A DNA stretch of 64,000 nucleotides from Candidatus Thorarchaeota archaeon (GTDB lineage Archaea > Asgardarchaeota > Thorarchaeia > Thorarchaeales > Thorarchaeaceae), in the NCBI GenBank assembly GCA_016933575.1, contig JAFGAR010000051.1:1-64000 (forward strand), read 5' to 3'. The translations under genes and the position numbers were made by a program. Below, piece by piece: positions 52,011 through 60,662 of the stretch. Within the stretch, counting starts at the first letter, position 1; each line of letters opens with the position of its first letter. The notes below the pieces were generated by a model that worked only from the letters and a program-made list of their open reading frames with translations, was not told the origin of the DNA and made no database searches.

Positions 52011-53318
52011 ATGATACTTGAAGAATATATCAAGATTTTACAGAAAAAAGGAGATATCACTACTATCAATAAGAAGATTTCAAAGAATTTTGAGATTGCA
52101 GGAGTGTTGAAGAGTCTTGAACCAACACCTGCACTTTTTAATCATGTAAAAGAGAGCCAGTTTAGAGTGGTTGGGAACCTTTTCTGTAATAAAAAACAGA
52201 TTGCTGACTATTTTGGGATAACCACAGAAGAGATTATTCCTACTCTGACTAAAGCAATTGAAGAACATAGTGAGCCAGAGATAGTTTCTAACGCTGCATG
52301 CCAAGAAGTCGTTGAAGAGAAGGTCGACCTTGATTTACTTCCAATCTTACTGCACAATGAGATTGATGGCGGTCCGTATATCTCATCAGGAGTTGTTGTT
52401 TCGGCAGATCCTGAATTTGGGCAGAATCTTGACTTTCACAGAGCCATGCAGATTAGTAAGAACAAGATGGTAACACGAGTTGTGAGCGGACGTGACTTTC
52501 ACAAGTTCTTGCAACGGAATGGAGAAGTAGATGTGGCATTCTGCATAGGAAATACCCCAGAAGTTCTCATTGCCGCGGCTACATCAGTGGAAACAGGTGT
52601 AGATGAATTAGAGATATCTCAAGCACTCAAACCAATCAAAGTCACGAAGGCTAAGACTGTAGACTTGAAAATTCCTGCGGATTGTGAGTTTGTGCTTGAA
52701 GGAAGAGTGACACTTGACGAACGGCACGACGAAGGACCATTCATCGATCTTACAGAAACTGTTGATGTGATTCGTCAGGAGCCAGTGTTTGAAGTGAAAC
52801 GAATTACTCATAGAAAGACAGCAATATGGCAGGGTCTACTTCCCGGAAGGTCTGAACATAAGATCTTGATGGGGATGCCTAGAGAGCCAACCATCTTCAA
52901 GAAAGTAAAAGATAGAGGCATTGATGTTCTGGATGTATATATCACACCTGGGGGAACCAGCTGGCTACATGTAGCAGTGAAAATCAGGAAAAAGAATGAA
53001 GATGATGGGCTACAAACATTGGAAGCTGCATTTGCTGGTCATAAGAGTGCAAAGCACATCTGGGTCTATGATGAGGACATAGATATCTACTCAGATGAAG
53101 AGAGAGAATGGGCGATGGCCACTAGATTTCAAGCAGATGAGGACCTCCTAATCAAGGACCGTGAACCAGGAAGTTCTCTGGATCCTAGTGCAGAAGTGGG
53201 TACAAAGCTGACAACCAAATGTGGATTTGATTGTACAAAAACCCTGGATACGAAGGGAAAAAGCTTTGACAAAGCAAAGTTCCCTGAGGTGGATTTGAAG
53301 AAATTTCTAGGTGAGTAA
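52011..53318 (+). CDS. UbiD-family decarboxylase, probable anhydromevalonate phosphate decarboxylase
   Basis: A 435-residue UbiD-type enzyme that needs prenylated FMN. Conserved parts include DLDLLPILLHNEIDGGPYISSG, NLDFHRAMQISKNKM, ERHDEGPFIDLT and PEVLIAAATS. UbiD proteins act in many pathways, but adjacency to mevalonate kinase and both aconitase-X subunits matches the archaeal mevalonate route, where it turns trans-anhydromevalonate 5-phosphate into isopentenyl phosphate. GAGGTGA precedes the ATG. The kinase that makes isopentenyl diphosphate is not in this window. Confidence 0.9.
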   Translation: MILEEYIKILQKKGDITTINKKISKNFEIAGVLKSLEPTPALFNHVKESQFRVVGNLFCNKKQIADYFGITTEEIIPTLTKAIEEHSEPEIVSNAACQEVVEEKVDLDLLPILLHNEIDGGPYISSGVVVSADPEFGQNLDFHRAMQISKNKMVTRVVSGRDFHKFLQRNGEVDVAFCIGNTPEVLIAAATSVETGVDELEISQALKPIKVTKAKTVDLKIPADCEFVLEGRVTLDERHDEGPFIDLTETVDVIRQEPVFEVKRITHRKTAIWQGLLPGRSEHKILMGMPREPTIFKKVKDRGIDVLDVYITPGGTSWLHVAVKIRKKNEDDGLQTLEAAFAGHKSAKHIWVYDEDIDIYSDEEREWAMATRFQADEDLLIKDREPGSSLDPSAEVGTKLTTKCGFDCTKTLDTKGKSFDKAKFPEVDLKKFLGE

Positions 53319-53319
53319 A

Positions 53320-54507
53320 ATGGGTCTTGAATTGAAACCTGAAGAACAAGAGATGTTGGAGGGTAAACATGGCAAAGCAGCTCGAAAAGCCATGGAAATA
53401 ATCACAACACTAGGTGAGATCTATGGTGCAAAAAGACTGATTCCTGTTTCAAGTGTTCAAATTGCAGGAGTGTCCTATGATAATCTGGGAGAGGCAGGTC
53501 TAGAGTATCTAAGCGAAATGGCTGAGGATGGTCAGACTCGTGTACTTACCACCCTCAATCCTGCGGGTATGGATATGCTTGAATGGAAAAAACATGGGAT
53601 ACGAGAGGATTTTGCAAAAAATCAACAGAGAGTTGTGGATGCTTTTGAAAAGATGGGAGTAGTGACCACCTGTACCTGCACACCATATCTTATTGGAAAT
53701 CTACCACATTATGGTGAGCATATAGCTTGGGCAGAGTCTTCAGCAGTATGTTTCGCAAATTCTGTTATAGGAGCTTTTACAAACAGGGAAGGAGGGCCTA
53801 GTGCACTAGCTGCTGCTCTCACAGGAGTCACAGCTGAATACGGGTTGCATCTCGAGGAGAACAGGATCGCTCAAGTCAAGTATGAAATTCATGCAGATTT
53901 GAAAAATACTGATGATTTTGGTCTATTGGGACAAGTTATTGGAAAAAGAACCGGGAAGACGATTCCGTATATTGTTGGAATAAAGAATGCGACTACTGAG
54001 CACCTAAAATCATTCAGTGCATCTATTGCCACGTACGGAGGTGTCGCAATATTTCATATGGAGGGGGTCACGCCCAACAGGACTACCATCCCAGATGTTG
54101 TAGAAGTTGTCACTGACGATGACCTTAGGACTGCAAGAACTGAATTGGATGACGAAGAGGCGGAGATTGACTTCATCAGCGTAGGGTGTCCTCATGCTAG
54201 TATTAAGGAAATAGCTGAAATTGCTAGCATTCTTGATGGAAAAACGGTAGCAGAAGGAAAGACTGTATGGATTACTACAGCCAAACCTACTAAGGACTTG
54301 GCAATGAAAATGGGATATTATGATAAGATAGAGAGAGCAGGTGCGTTTCTTGTAGCAGATGCATGTTGTGCAGTTGCGCCATTGAAAGGAAGATTCACTG
54401 GATTAATGACTGATTCCGCAAAGGCTTGTTTCTATGCTCGGGGTAAGAATAAGTTCAAGACAGAGATACGGACTGTTGAAGAGTGTATTAGAGAGGCGAT
54501 TTCGTAA
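53320..54507 (+). CDS. Phosphomevalonate dehydratase large subunit (aconitase X)
   Basis: A 395-residue aconitase-X catalytic subunit. The start ATG lies one base after the UbiD stop, with GGTGAG before it. Motifs include SSVQIAGVSYDNLGEAG, CTCTPYLIGNLPHYGEHIAWAESSAVCFANSVIGA and C-terminal VADACCAVAPLKG, supplying FeS-cluster cysteines. With the small subunit it dehydrates mevalonate 5-phosphate. Its stop overlaps the small-subunit ATG (TAATG). Confidence 0.92.
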   Translation: MGLELKPEEQEMLEGKHGKAARKAMEIITTLGEIYGAKRLIPVSSVQIAGVSYDNLGEAGLEYLSEMAEDGQTRVLTTLNPAGMDMLEWKKHGIREDFAKNQQRVVDAFEKMGVVTTCTCTPYLIGNLPHYGEHIAWAESSAVCFANSVIGAFTNREGGPSALAAALTGVTAEYGLHLEENRIAQVKYEIHADLKNTDDFGLLGQVIGKRTGKTIPYIVGIKNATTEHLKSFSASIATYGGVAIFHMEGVTPNRTTIPDVVEVVTDDDLRTARTELDDEEAEIDFISVGCPHASIKEIAEIASILDGKTVAEGKTVWITTAKPTKDLAMKMGYYDKIERAGAFLVADACCAVAPLKGRFTGLMTDSAKACFYARGKNKFKTEIRTVEECIREAIS

Positions 54508-54893
54508 TGCAAGGTAGGAAGATCTTCAAAGGAAAAGTAGTAGGAGAAGCACTAGTCACGGGAGATGATATATCCTTCTATGGAGGGTGCGACCCAGAAA
54601 CTGGTGAGATAGTAGAAAAGGGACATCATCTTGAGGGTAAGTCAATATCAGGAAAAGTCCTTGTCTTTCCCTCCGGGAAGGGCTCGACCGTAGGTTCGTA
54701 CGTTCTTTATGCCCTAAAGAAGGCAGAAAAAGCACCACTGGCTATAGTGAACAGAGTGATGGATCCTGTGGTTGCTGTAGGGTGTATCATTTCTGAGATA
54801 CCTGCTGTTGACCAGATTGATATTGGAAAAATTCAAACAGGTCAAAAAATTGAGGTTGACGCCGATAACGGCGTCGTGACTCCGGTTGAATAG
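54507..54893 (+). CDS. Phosphomevalonate dehydratase small subunit (aconitase X swivel, DUF126)
   Basis: A 128-residue swivel-domain partner of the large subunit. GKVLVFPSGKGSTVGSYVLYALKK is the family's substrate-phosphate loop; ISFYGGCDPETGEIVEKGHHLEGKS precedes it. Overlapping start (TAATG) fits a fixed 1:1 complex. It ends four bases before the convergent S2 gene. Confidence 0.93.
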   Translation: MQGRKIFKGKVVGEALVTGDDISFYGGCDPETGEIVEKGHHLEGKSISGKVLVFPSGKGSTVGSYVLYALKKAEKAPLAIVNRVMDPVVAVGCIISEIPAVDQIDIGKIQTGQKIEVDADNGVVTPVE

Positions 54894-54896
54894 TAA

Positions 54897-55532
54897 TTAG
54901 AATCTCTGTACTTGAGGCTCAAAGTCCTCCGGGGTAAAAGCGGGCTCGCCATCCTCTGGAATATCACCACGCTCTTTGAGAACCTGAGTAGTCAGAAGAT
55001 AATATACAAGAGCAAGTGACTTTCTACCACGATTGTTTGTGGGTATCACAAGGTCAACATTGGTAGTTTGATTATCAGTGTCACAGAGTGCGATGACTGG
55101 TACTCCAATTCTTGCAGCCTCAGATAGTCCCTGTTGGTCTGTTCTGGGGTCTGTGAGAATGACGACATCTGGTTCAATGTATTGTCGAGGTCCTGCAATG
55201 TTAGGATTTGTTAGAGTCCCTGGAACAAATCGTTCTGTGAATGCATTTGCTCCGATGTAATAAGCAAAGGTTTCAACAGGTCTCTTACCATAGACACGAC
55301 CAGAAACAATTACAATCTTAGAGGGGTCAAATCGTGCTAGAAACTTACCAGCCTCTCGTATCCTCTCATCTGTCTTTCGGACATCGAGCACATAAAGACC
55401 GATTGGACGTTGTCTATACACGAAGGGCTCCATATCCTGTGTCTTCACTTGAGTACCAATATGACAACCTGCGGCCAGATATTTGTCCATAGGTGTTAAG
55501 AGCTCTAGATCAGAAACTTCGATATCACTCAT
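54897..55532 (-). CDS. rps2: Small-subunit ribosomal protein uS2
   Basis: A 211-residue S2 protein of the archaeal/eukaryotic (SA) type. [31 protein letters not shown] at the N-terminus and [29 protein letters not shown] are signatures. Last gene of the rpoD-L18e-L13-S9-rpoN-S2 unit, starting 2 nt after rpoN ends. Confidence 0.96.
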   Translation of the reverse strand: MSDIEVSDLELLTPMDKYLAAGCHIGTQVKTQDMEPFVYRQRPIGLYVLDVRKTDERIREAGKFLARFDPSKIVIVSGRVYGKRPVETFAYYIGANAFTERFVPGTLTNPNIAGPRQYIEPDVVILTDPRTDQQGLSEAARIGVPVIALCDTDNQTTNVDLVIPTNNRGRKSLALVYYLLTTQVLKERGDIPEDGEPAFTPEDFEPQVQRF

Positions 55533-55533
55533 C

Positions 55534-55749
55534 TTATTTTACCTCCTCAATGGTAACTGTTGAAAATGCCATGAAGCTGTCAATGATGTCAATATGTGCA
55601 AGCAACATTCGGCGACAGCAGTACCTATTCAAACCAAGATTATCTAAGACGGTACCTGGATCTTCACCCTGACGTACTTCTCGTTTGAACTCCTCAAACT
55701 TGTCTGCAACAACTTTGCCGCAAGTGAAACAACGTACTGGTATAATCAT
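55534..55749 (-). CDS. rpoN: RNA polymerase subunit N (RPB10 homologue)
   Basis: A 71-residue zinc-bundle subunit: [13 protein letters not shown] at the start and [20 protein letters not shown] give the CxxC/CC metal site. The frame is open upstream into S9, but ATG 55749 begins the conserved protein. Lies between S9 and S2. The usual neighbour rpoK is absent here. Confidence 0.96.
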   Translation of the reverse strand: MIIPVRCFTCGKVVADKFEEFKREVRQGEDPGTVLDNLGLNRYCCRRMLLAHIDIIDSFMAFSTVTIEEVK

Positions 55750-55759
55750 TATTTTCGCC

Positions 55760-56158
55760 TCACCTGTAAGATTTCTGGTATCTTGAACGTGCTGACGGTC
55801 CACCAAACTTCTTCGGCTCAGTACGCCGTGGGTCGCCAACCAGCATAGTTCTATCATGTTCAATCATTTTCGAACGGGCTTCAAAGTCTTGACTCATACG
55901 AACCAATCCGGTTGCAATAGACATTCTGATTGCGTCTGCTTGACTCATGAATCCGCCACCCTTTACTCTGACTTTGATGTCATATCGCTTCCAGCCATTA
56001 CCAAAGAGGATCAAGGGTTCCATAATTCTCATTCTTGCTAGTTCTGGCTGATGGACTTCCAGAGGTGTTCCATTAATCCGCACACGACCAACACCATCGC
56101 TAATTGTGGCCTTAGCCAGACTCGTCTTTCGCTTGCCTGTACTGACTACTACTCTCAC
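55760..56158 (-). CDS. rps9: Small-subunit ribosomal protein uS9
   Basis: A 132-residue S9: [16 protein letters not shown] opening, [24 protein letters not shown] core, and the basic C-terminal tail [24 protein letters not shown] that reaches the ribosomal P-site. Starts 1 nt after L13 ends. Confidence 0.97.
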   Translation of the reverse strand: MRVVVSTGKRKTSLAKATISDGVGRVRINGTPLEVHQPELARMRIMEPLILFGNGWKRYDIKVRVKGGGFMSQADAIRMSIATGLVRMSQDFEARSKMIEHDRTMLVGDPRRTEPKKFGGPSARSRYQKSYR

Positions 56159-56159
56159 T

Positions 56160-56612
56160 TTATGCCACCTCCGGGCCTCTCCAACCTAGTTCCGCACTAA
56201 GGTCTGCAACTCGGATGAACTTACTTTTCATACTTCTATAACGTGAATCTTCTAACACAATCTTCTCTGCATCCTTGTATCTCTCAGGAACTCCAATGAA
56301 GACCTTGATACGTTTGTATGCATCTACTCCACGAGGCCTAGGCCAAGGTAGCATTCCACGAATCATTCTCCGGACCATCATATCAGGTCGACGTTCGTGA
56401 AAAGGACCTCTAACAGGATTAGAAGATGTTCTGATATTGCGTTTCTCTTTGAACGCTTCGATTACTGCTCTACGATCGCCTGTAATGATAGCCTTCTCTA
56501 CATTGACTATAACGACATTATTGCCCATCAATGCAGCCTTAGCAACTTTAGCTCCAAGCCGGCCCACAACCATTTCCTCAGCATCATAGACTTTGACGAC
56601 TTCTGTACTCAT
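56160..56612 (-). CDS. rpl13: Large-subunit ribosomal protein uL13
   Basis: A protein of 150 residues from MSTEVVKVYDAEEMVVGRLG; the open frame extends to 56696, but the extra 28 residues overlap the L18e end and lack family similarity. NNVVIVNVEKAIITGDR and MIRGMLPWPRPRG are L13 signatures. GGTGGTTCC before the ATG is a likely ribosome site. Confidence 0.96.
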   Translation of the reverse strand: MSTEVVKVYDAEEMVVGRLGAKVAKAALMGNNVVIVNVEKAIITGDRRAVIEAFKEKRNIRTSSNPVRGPFHERRPDMMVRRMIRGMLPWPRPRGVDAYKRIKVFIGVPERYKDAEKIVLEDSRYRSMKSKFIRVADLSAELGWRGPEVA

Positions 56613-56622
56613 TGGAACCACC

Positions 56623-56994
56623 TTATACAATAATAGTAATACCTCGACCTTTGGGAGCTTGTGTAAGTAGCTCATCAATTGACATAACTGAGCCACCAGC
56701 TCCGACTATTGCAGACCTGGCGGTCGAAGATGCATTTAGTGCTGCAACTGTTACTTTGTGTGTAATAATGCCTGAGCCAAGAATTTTACCCGGTACGATG
56801 ACAATGTCTCCAGCATTGGTATATCTTTCAATCTTACCTATATTCACAGCTGGACGCTGTCGAGCTGGTCGGGCAATCATCTCTGCAACTCGCTTCCATA
56901 TTTTGACGTTGTGTTTTAGTGACGTCTTTCTAAGCGCATTTATCAGCGCACGTGTATTAGGGTCCGTTGGTCCGGATTTCACAGATCTCTCCAT
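56623..56994 (-). CDS. rpl18e: Large-subunit ribosomal protein eL18
   Basis: A 123-residue L18e from MERSVKSGPTDPNTRALINAL. The core keeps ARPARQRPAVNIGKIERY and VVPGKILGSG, ending SIDELLTQAPKGRGITIIV. An ATG at 57009 overlaps the rpoD stop (ATGA), but GAGGTG eight bases before ATG 56994 favours the latter. Confidence 0.95.
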   Translation of the reverse strand: MERSVKSGPTDPNTRALINALRKTSLKHNVKIWKRVAEMIARPARQRPAVNIGKIERYTNAGDIVIVPGKILGSGIITHKVTVAALNASSTARSAIVGAGGSVMSIDELLTQAPKGRGITIIV

Positions 56995-57005
56995 GTTGTA
57001 ACACC

Positions 57006-57806
57006 TCATAGTGAGTTAGCATAATCTAAAGCCAACCTGATTCGTTCTTTCAGAATCTCGGTTGACTTCTCAACAATTTCTTCAGGAGTCAATGCACCTG
57101 TGGATTCAACCTTAAACAAGAAGCTGTCCTTCTTGGAATCGATTGTAATTGCTCCGGGTTCGCAGACTTCAACGCAGGCTTCACAGAGGCTGCAGTCTAG
57201 TGTGTTCTGTGTTGCAATTGTATCGCCATCCACAAGTAGAATATTCTTGGGACATACATTGACACAGTCCCCACAGTTATTGCATTTCTCCTTATTCACT
57301 TCAACAATGGGAACGTATTTGTAAGATACTGTTGAAACTGGCTGGAACTTCGCATTCTCAACACCTTTCCCAAGCCGAGCATAGGCCTCAATGATAAGGC
57401 GCTGATGAGGAGCTAGCTTCACTAGGGGAATTTCACCAGAAGCTGGAACAACTTTGGGGTCTTGTGATGACAGGTCTCGGGAGTAGACAGTTTCTTCTTC
57501 ATCACCTGCCTCTTTCTCAAGAGTCAGAGTACATTGACAAAGACTACAACCTTTTCCCTCACAATCGCATTCTTGAGGAAGGTTATAGCTCTCTAAATCA
57601 GTTACCAGTGGGACAAGTCCCATTCTATGAGCAAGCATTTCATCGTACATGACGCTTGTGTTCTCAAGGACCAAGACTTCGTCAATGGCCATGGCTGGTA
57701 ATCTAGTAAGCATGGTTCTCCTTAATGCATTTGCAAAGGCAACATCTACTCCCTCAGCGAGGAAGTGAACAATGTTTTCTTGCTTGCGTATGATTGTGAT
57801 TTCCAT
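57006..57806 (-). CDS. rpoD: RNA polymerase subunit D with ferredoxin-like domain
   Basis: A 266-residue RPB3-like assembly subunit from MEITIIRKQEN (ATG 57806, behind GGTGAG); the frame is open to 57836. VDVAFANALRRTMLTRLPAMAIDEV is the dimer motif. The inserted domain holds two complete [4Fe-4S] sets, CNNCGDCVNVCPKN and CSLCEACVEVCEPG, and a further Cys-rich loop CDCEGKGCSLCQC (about 85-97). First gene of the RNA polymerase/ribosomal unit. A TATA-like CTTTTATGC lies upstream at about 57,938-57,946 on this strand. Confidence 0.96.
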   Translation of the reverse strand: MEITIIRKQENIVHFLAEGVDVAFANALRRTMLTRLPAMAIDEVLVLENTSVMYDEMLAHRMGLVPLVTDLESYNLPQECDCEGKGCSLCQCTLTLEKEAGDEEETVYSRDLSSQDPKVVPASGEIPLVKLAPHQRLIIEAYARLGKGVENAKFQPVSTVSYKYVPIVEVNKEKCNNCGDCVNVCPKNILLVDGDTIATQNTLDCSLCEACVEVCEPGAITIDSKKDSFLFKVESTGALTPEEIVEKSTEILKERIRLALDYANSL

Positions 57807-58008
57807 TGACTCACCTGACCGCAGACGTCTATTCAATACCCAAAAGACATGTTCTTCCCGGATGGACTCGCCAAGTGAGATTATTACTCAGATGGCTCAT
57901 TCGCCCATGCCTTGGGCAAATTGGTCTGCTGGTACTGAGCATAAAAGCCTTGTCCTAAGGCTGCAGTACTGGTTCATGTTAAGTAAAAGAATGAAGGGTA
58001 ATAGTGGA

Positions 58009-58506
58009 TCATGCAGCGACCTGTACCATTTCTCTTAGCCCATTGACAATTAGTTTGTACCCATTTAGGCGTTGTTTTGGATCAACTGCAATCATTCCAT
58101 ATGTCGGTACTCCTAACAAGTCTTGAACAGACTCCGGTCTCATGGAACCGGGAATGTCCTGTTTATTTGCAACGGCTATCACTTTCATTCCACTAAGCTG
58201 GTCCTTGTACTTCTCTAGTAGTTGACGTGTCTTCAAAACGGCCTTGGGATTGCTTTCAGTCACAACAACGACCATAGTGCTACCTCTCATGAAGTCAGGC
58301 CAAAGAAACTCGAAATGTGTCTGTCCACCCATCTCAATGAGTGAAACTTTTGTATTGGCATCAATTGTAATAGTCCCGCAGTTCATGCCCGGAGTTGGTT
58401 GATAATTGCATTCTAGCTTCTCAACTCTATCGGTAAGAAGCTTGATCAGAGTAGATTTCCCTGCGTAACCGGATCCCATGAGGGCAACCTTGACATATTC
58501 GGTCAT
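58009..58506 (-). CDS. Arf-like small GTPase
   Basis: A 165-residue Ras-superfamily GTPase of the Arf/Arl style common in Asgard archaea. G1 is GSGYAGKST (11-19), switch I has QPTPGMN with T38, G3 reads EMGGQ (58-62; Arf proteins have DxGGQ), and G4 is NKQD (114-117). The N-terminus lacks the Gly2 used for myristoylation and any extra amphipathic helix. It may regulate membranes or another process; no partner gene is adjacent. Single gene between rpoD and egsA. Confidence 0.85.
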   Translation of the reverse strand: MTEYVKVALMGSGYAGKSTLIKLLTDRVEKLECNYQPTPGMNCGTITIDANTKVSLIEMGGQTHFEFLWPDFMRGSTMVVVVTESNPKAVLKTRQLLEKYKDQLSGMKVIAVANKQDIPGSMRPESVQDLLGVPTYGMIAVDPKQRLNGYKLIVNGLREMVQVAA

Positions 58507-58691
58507 GAGAGTTAACTCCGAGTGTGACTTGTTCAGTTGATGTATAGGTTAGAGTATTTCCTAGGTAACACTCGTTAACAGGACGGTCGCCCTCTAAAAG
58601 AGGTACTTAAGAATACTGAAATAGATGCCGCTTTGGCGCGATAGAAGCCCTTAACAAGAGATTGAGATTCGCAAGGAGTAGAGCTGATAAG

Positions 58692-59684
58692 ATGTCTTGC
58701 GATGGGCCTGCTACAGTAGAAATTGCAGAGGGCGCTCTAGCTAGACTTGGTCAGATACTAGAGGAATATACCTGTCCACTGTGTGTCAGCGATGAACAGA
58801 TACATTCTGTCTACTCTAGAGATTTAGAAGAGATCATTGGAAAACCATGTAAATGGATGATGGCTGCACACTATTCGCATAATGCTATCCAATCATTTGA
58901 TGGGTTTGATGTTGTTATTGGGTTTGGAGGTGGTGCAAGCCTTGATGTTGCAAAATTGATAGCCAGAAATACCGGCTTAGGTTGGATTTCAGTTCCTACA
59001 GCAGCATCCCATGACGGGATTGCAAGCGAGGTTGCCTCTGTTAGTCAGGATGGATACAAGTATTCTGAAAAATGCAAGGGACCTCTGGCGGTCATTGCAG
59101 ACATCTCCATAATCTCGAAAGCGCCTCCGAGGCTTAAACTGGCGGGTCTTGGTGATATTATATGCAAGACTTCAAGTCTAGCTGAATGGAAACTAGCACA
59201 CGAGGTCAAAGATGAACCATTTGATGACCATGTATACTCTCTTGTTGATAGAGCACTCGACTCAGTCCTAGCAGATGATAGTTTTGAAACACTAATTCAG
59301 GCAGAGATTGATGCTGGACGTGCCATGAGTATATTTGGTAGTTCAAGACCTTGTTCAGGTACTGAACATGCGATTTCACATGCTATGGATCGTACCTGTA
59401 CTGAACTTCATGGTCTCCAAGTGGCATTTGCTACACCATTGTGCTTACATTATCTCCATGAAGTAGGTTATACAAAATATACGCCTAGCATGATTCACGA
59501 GTATATGACGCATAGAGAGATGCCAACCACATTTCAAGAGATTGGGGTCACAAAGGCATCATTCTTCGATGATGTCCATCACGCATTAAGGATAATGAAT
59601 AAGAGAGAGAGATACTCGGTCTTGGATCATTTTAACGTAGATGATGCTAATCTTTCTAATGTGTTGCAAAGTCTAGGGTATTGA
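58692..59684 (+). CDS. egsA: Glycerol-1-phosphate dehydrogenase
   Basis: An enzyme of about 330 residues that makes sn-glycerol-1-phosphate, the backbone of archaeal lipids, from DHAP with NAD(P)H. VVIGFGGGASLDVAKLIA binds the nucleotide, VPTAASHDGIASEVASV is the substrate loop, and zinc ligands are Asp in GLGDIICKTSS, and His in GTEHAISHAMD and LHGLQV. I start at ATG 58692; a TTG ten codons earlier (58662) is an alternative with no better ribosome site. Confidence 0.94.
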   Translation: MSCDGPATVEIAEGALARLGQILEEYTCPLCVSDEQIHSVYSRDLEEIIGKPCKWMMAAHYSHNAIQSFDGFDVVIGFGGGASLDVAKLIARNTGLGWISVPTAASHDGIASEVASVSQDGYKYSEKCKGPLAVIADISIISKAPPRLKLAGLGDIICKTSSLAEWKLAHEVKDEPFDDHVYSLVDRALDSVLADDSFETLIQAEIDAGRAMSIFGSSRPCSGTEHAISHAMDRTCTELHGLQVAFATPLCLHYLHEVGYTKYTPSMIHEYMTHREMPTTFQEIGVTKASFFDDVHHALRIMNKRERYSVLDHFNVDDANLSNVLQSLGY

Positions 59685-59694
59685 CGGTTCGACA

Positions 59695-59704
59695 GTTTTA
59701 AAAG
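59695..59704 (+). promoter_or_regulatory. TATA box of the L7Ae-S28e-L24e operon
   Basis: GTTTTAAAAG about 86-95 bp before the L7Ae ATG, the only AT-rich TATA-like element in the 105-bp gap after egsA. Confidence 0.5.
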
Positions 59705-59789
59705 AAATCAAATAGACGGCGCAGGAGAGCCTGTTTCTAATGAAATGGGTTCAAGATACCGATGAAGAGATAAACTGAGGTAATTACCA

Positions 59790-60161
59790 ATGCCTAAACC
59801 AAGTTTTGTAGAATGGGAGCCCACTGAGGAGCTTCAGAAGAAAGCTCTTGAGGCTCTGGAAATAGCTAAAGACACAGGGCGAATAAAGAAAGGAATCAAC
59901 GAGGCAACTAAGAGCATCGAGCGCGGAATTGCTCGTCTTGTTGTTATTGCAGAGGATGTTGAACCTCCTGAGATTATCATGTACCTTCCCGGTCTTTGTG
60001 ACGACAAGAAAGCCCCCTATATCTTTGTAAAGAACAAGGCGGATCTTGGCAAAGCCGCTGGGATTGAAAGACCTACTGCAGCAATTGCAATCGTTGTCGA
60101 TGGCAAAGCAAAGGGTCTGATTGATGATATTGTTGAGAAGATCAACGGTCTCCGAAAGTAA
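59790..60161 (+). CDS. rpl7ae: Ribosomal protein L7Ae (eL8), kink-turn binder
   Basis: A 123-residue RNA-binding protein of the ribosome and of C/D and H/ACA RNPs. GINEATKSIERGIARLVVIAEDVEPPEI is the kink-turn-binding signature (KGxNExTK), and KAAGIERPTAAIAIV completes the fold. First of three ribosomal genes. Confidence 0.97.
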   Translation: MPKPSFVEWEPTEELQKKALEALEIAKDTGRIKKGINEATKSIERGIARLVVIAEDVEPPEIIMYLPGLCDDKKAPYIFVKNKADLGKAAGIERPTAAIAIVVDGKAKGLIDDIVEKINGLRK

Positions 60162-60181
60162 AATTCAGGTGATGACTTTCG

Positions 60182-60406
60182 ATGAGTAAAGAAGAAGAAG
60201 TGACTCAATCCATTCCTGCAGAAGTGATTCAACTCCTAGGAAGAACTGGAGTAACTGGAGAAATCACTCAAGTCCGAGTCAAGATACTGGATGGCAGGGA
60301 TAAGGGAAGAGTCCTGACTCGAAACGTTAAGGGACCTGTGAGAGATGGCGACATACTCATTCTCAGAGAGACTGAGCGTGAAGCCCGTAAAATGAGGAGG
60401 CGCTAG
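60182..60406 (+). CDS. rps28e: Small-subunit ribosomal protein eS28
   Basis: A 74-residue OB-fold ribosomal protein: [35 protein letters not shown] in the core, ending [21 protein letters not shown] precedes the ATG. Next gene starts 2 nt after its stop. Confidence 0.96.
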   Translation: MSKEEEVTQSIPAEVIQLLGRTGVTGEITQVRVKILDGRDKGRVLTRNVKGPVRDGDILILRETEREARKMRRR

Positions 60407-60408
60407 TC

Positions 60409-60609
60409 GTGGTTGGTACACAGAAGTGCTCGTTCTGCGGAAAGGATATTGAGCCTGGAACGGGTTCAGCCTTTGTTCAAACAAAGGACGGATCTGTCTT
60501 TTGGTTTTGCTCAAATAAATGCAAAGTCAACAGAGTAAAGCGCCGAATGAAGCCTAGAGATACTAAATGGACTGCTGGCTATGAAAAAGGCGGCAAAGTA
60601 TCACGCTAG
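60409..60609 (+). CDS. rpl24e: Large-subunit ribosomal protein eL24
   Basis: A 66-residue zinc-ribbon protein: CSFCGKDIEPGTG then FCSNKCKVNRVKRRMKPR. Starts with GTG at 60409; GAGGAGG within the end of S28e is its ribosome site. Last of the operon: the usual next gene ndk is inverted. Confidence 0.96.
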   Translation: MVGTQKCSFCGKDIEPGTGSAFVQTKDGSVFWFCSNKCKVNRVKRRMKPRDTKWTAGYEKGGKVSR

Positions 60610-60662
60610 GGAGATATTTGTATAACTGGAACTCTAAGGTGGTAAAGACCCACCTTAGATTT

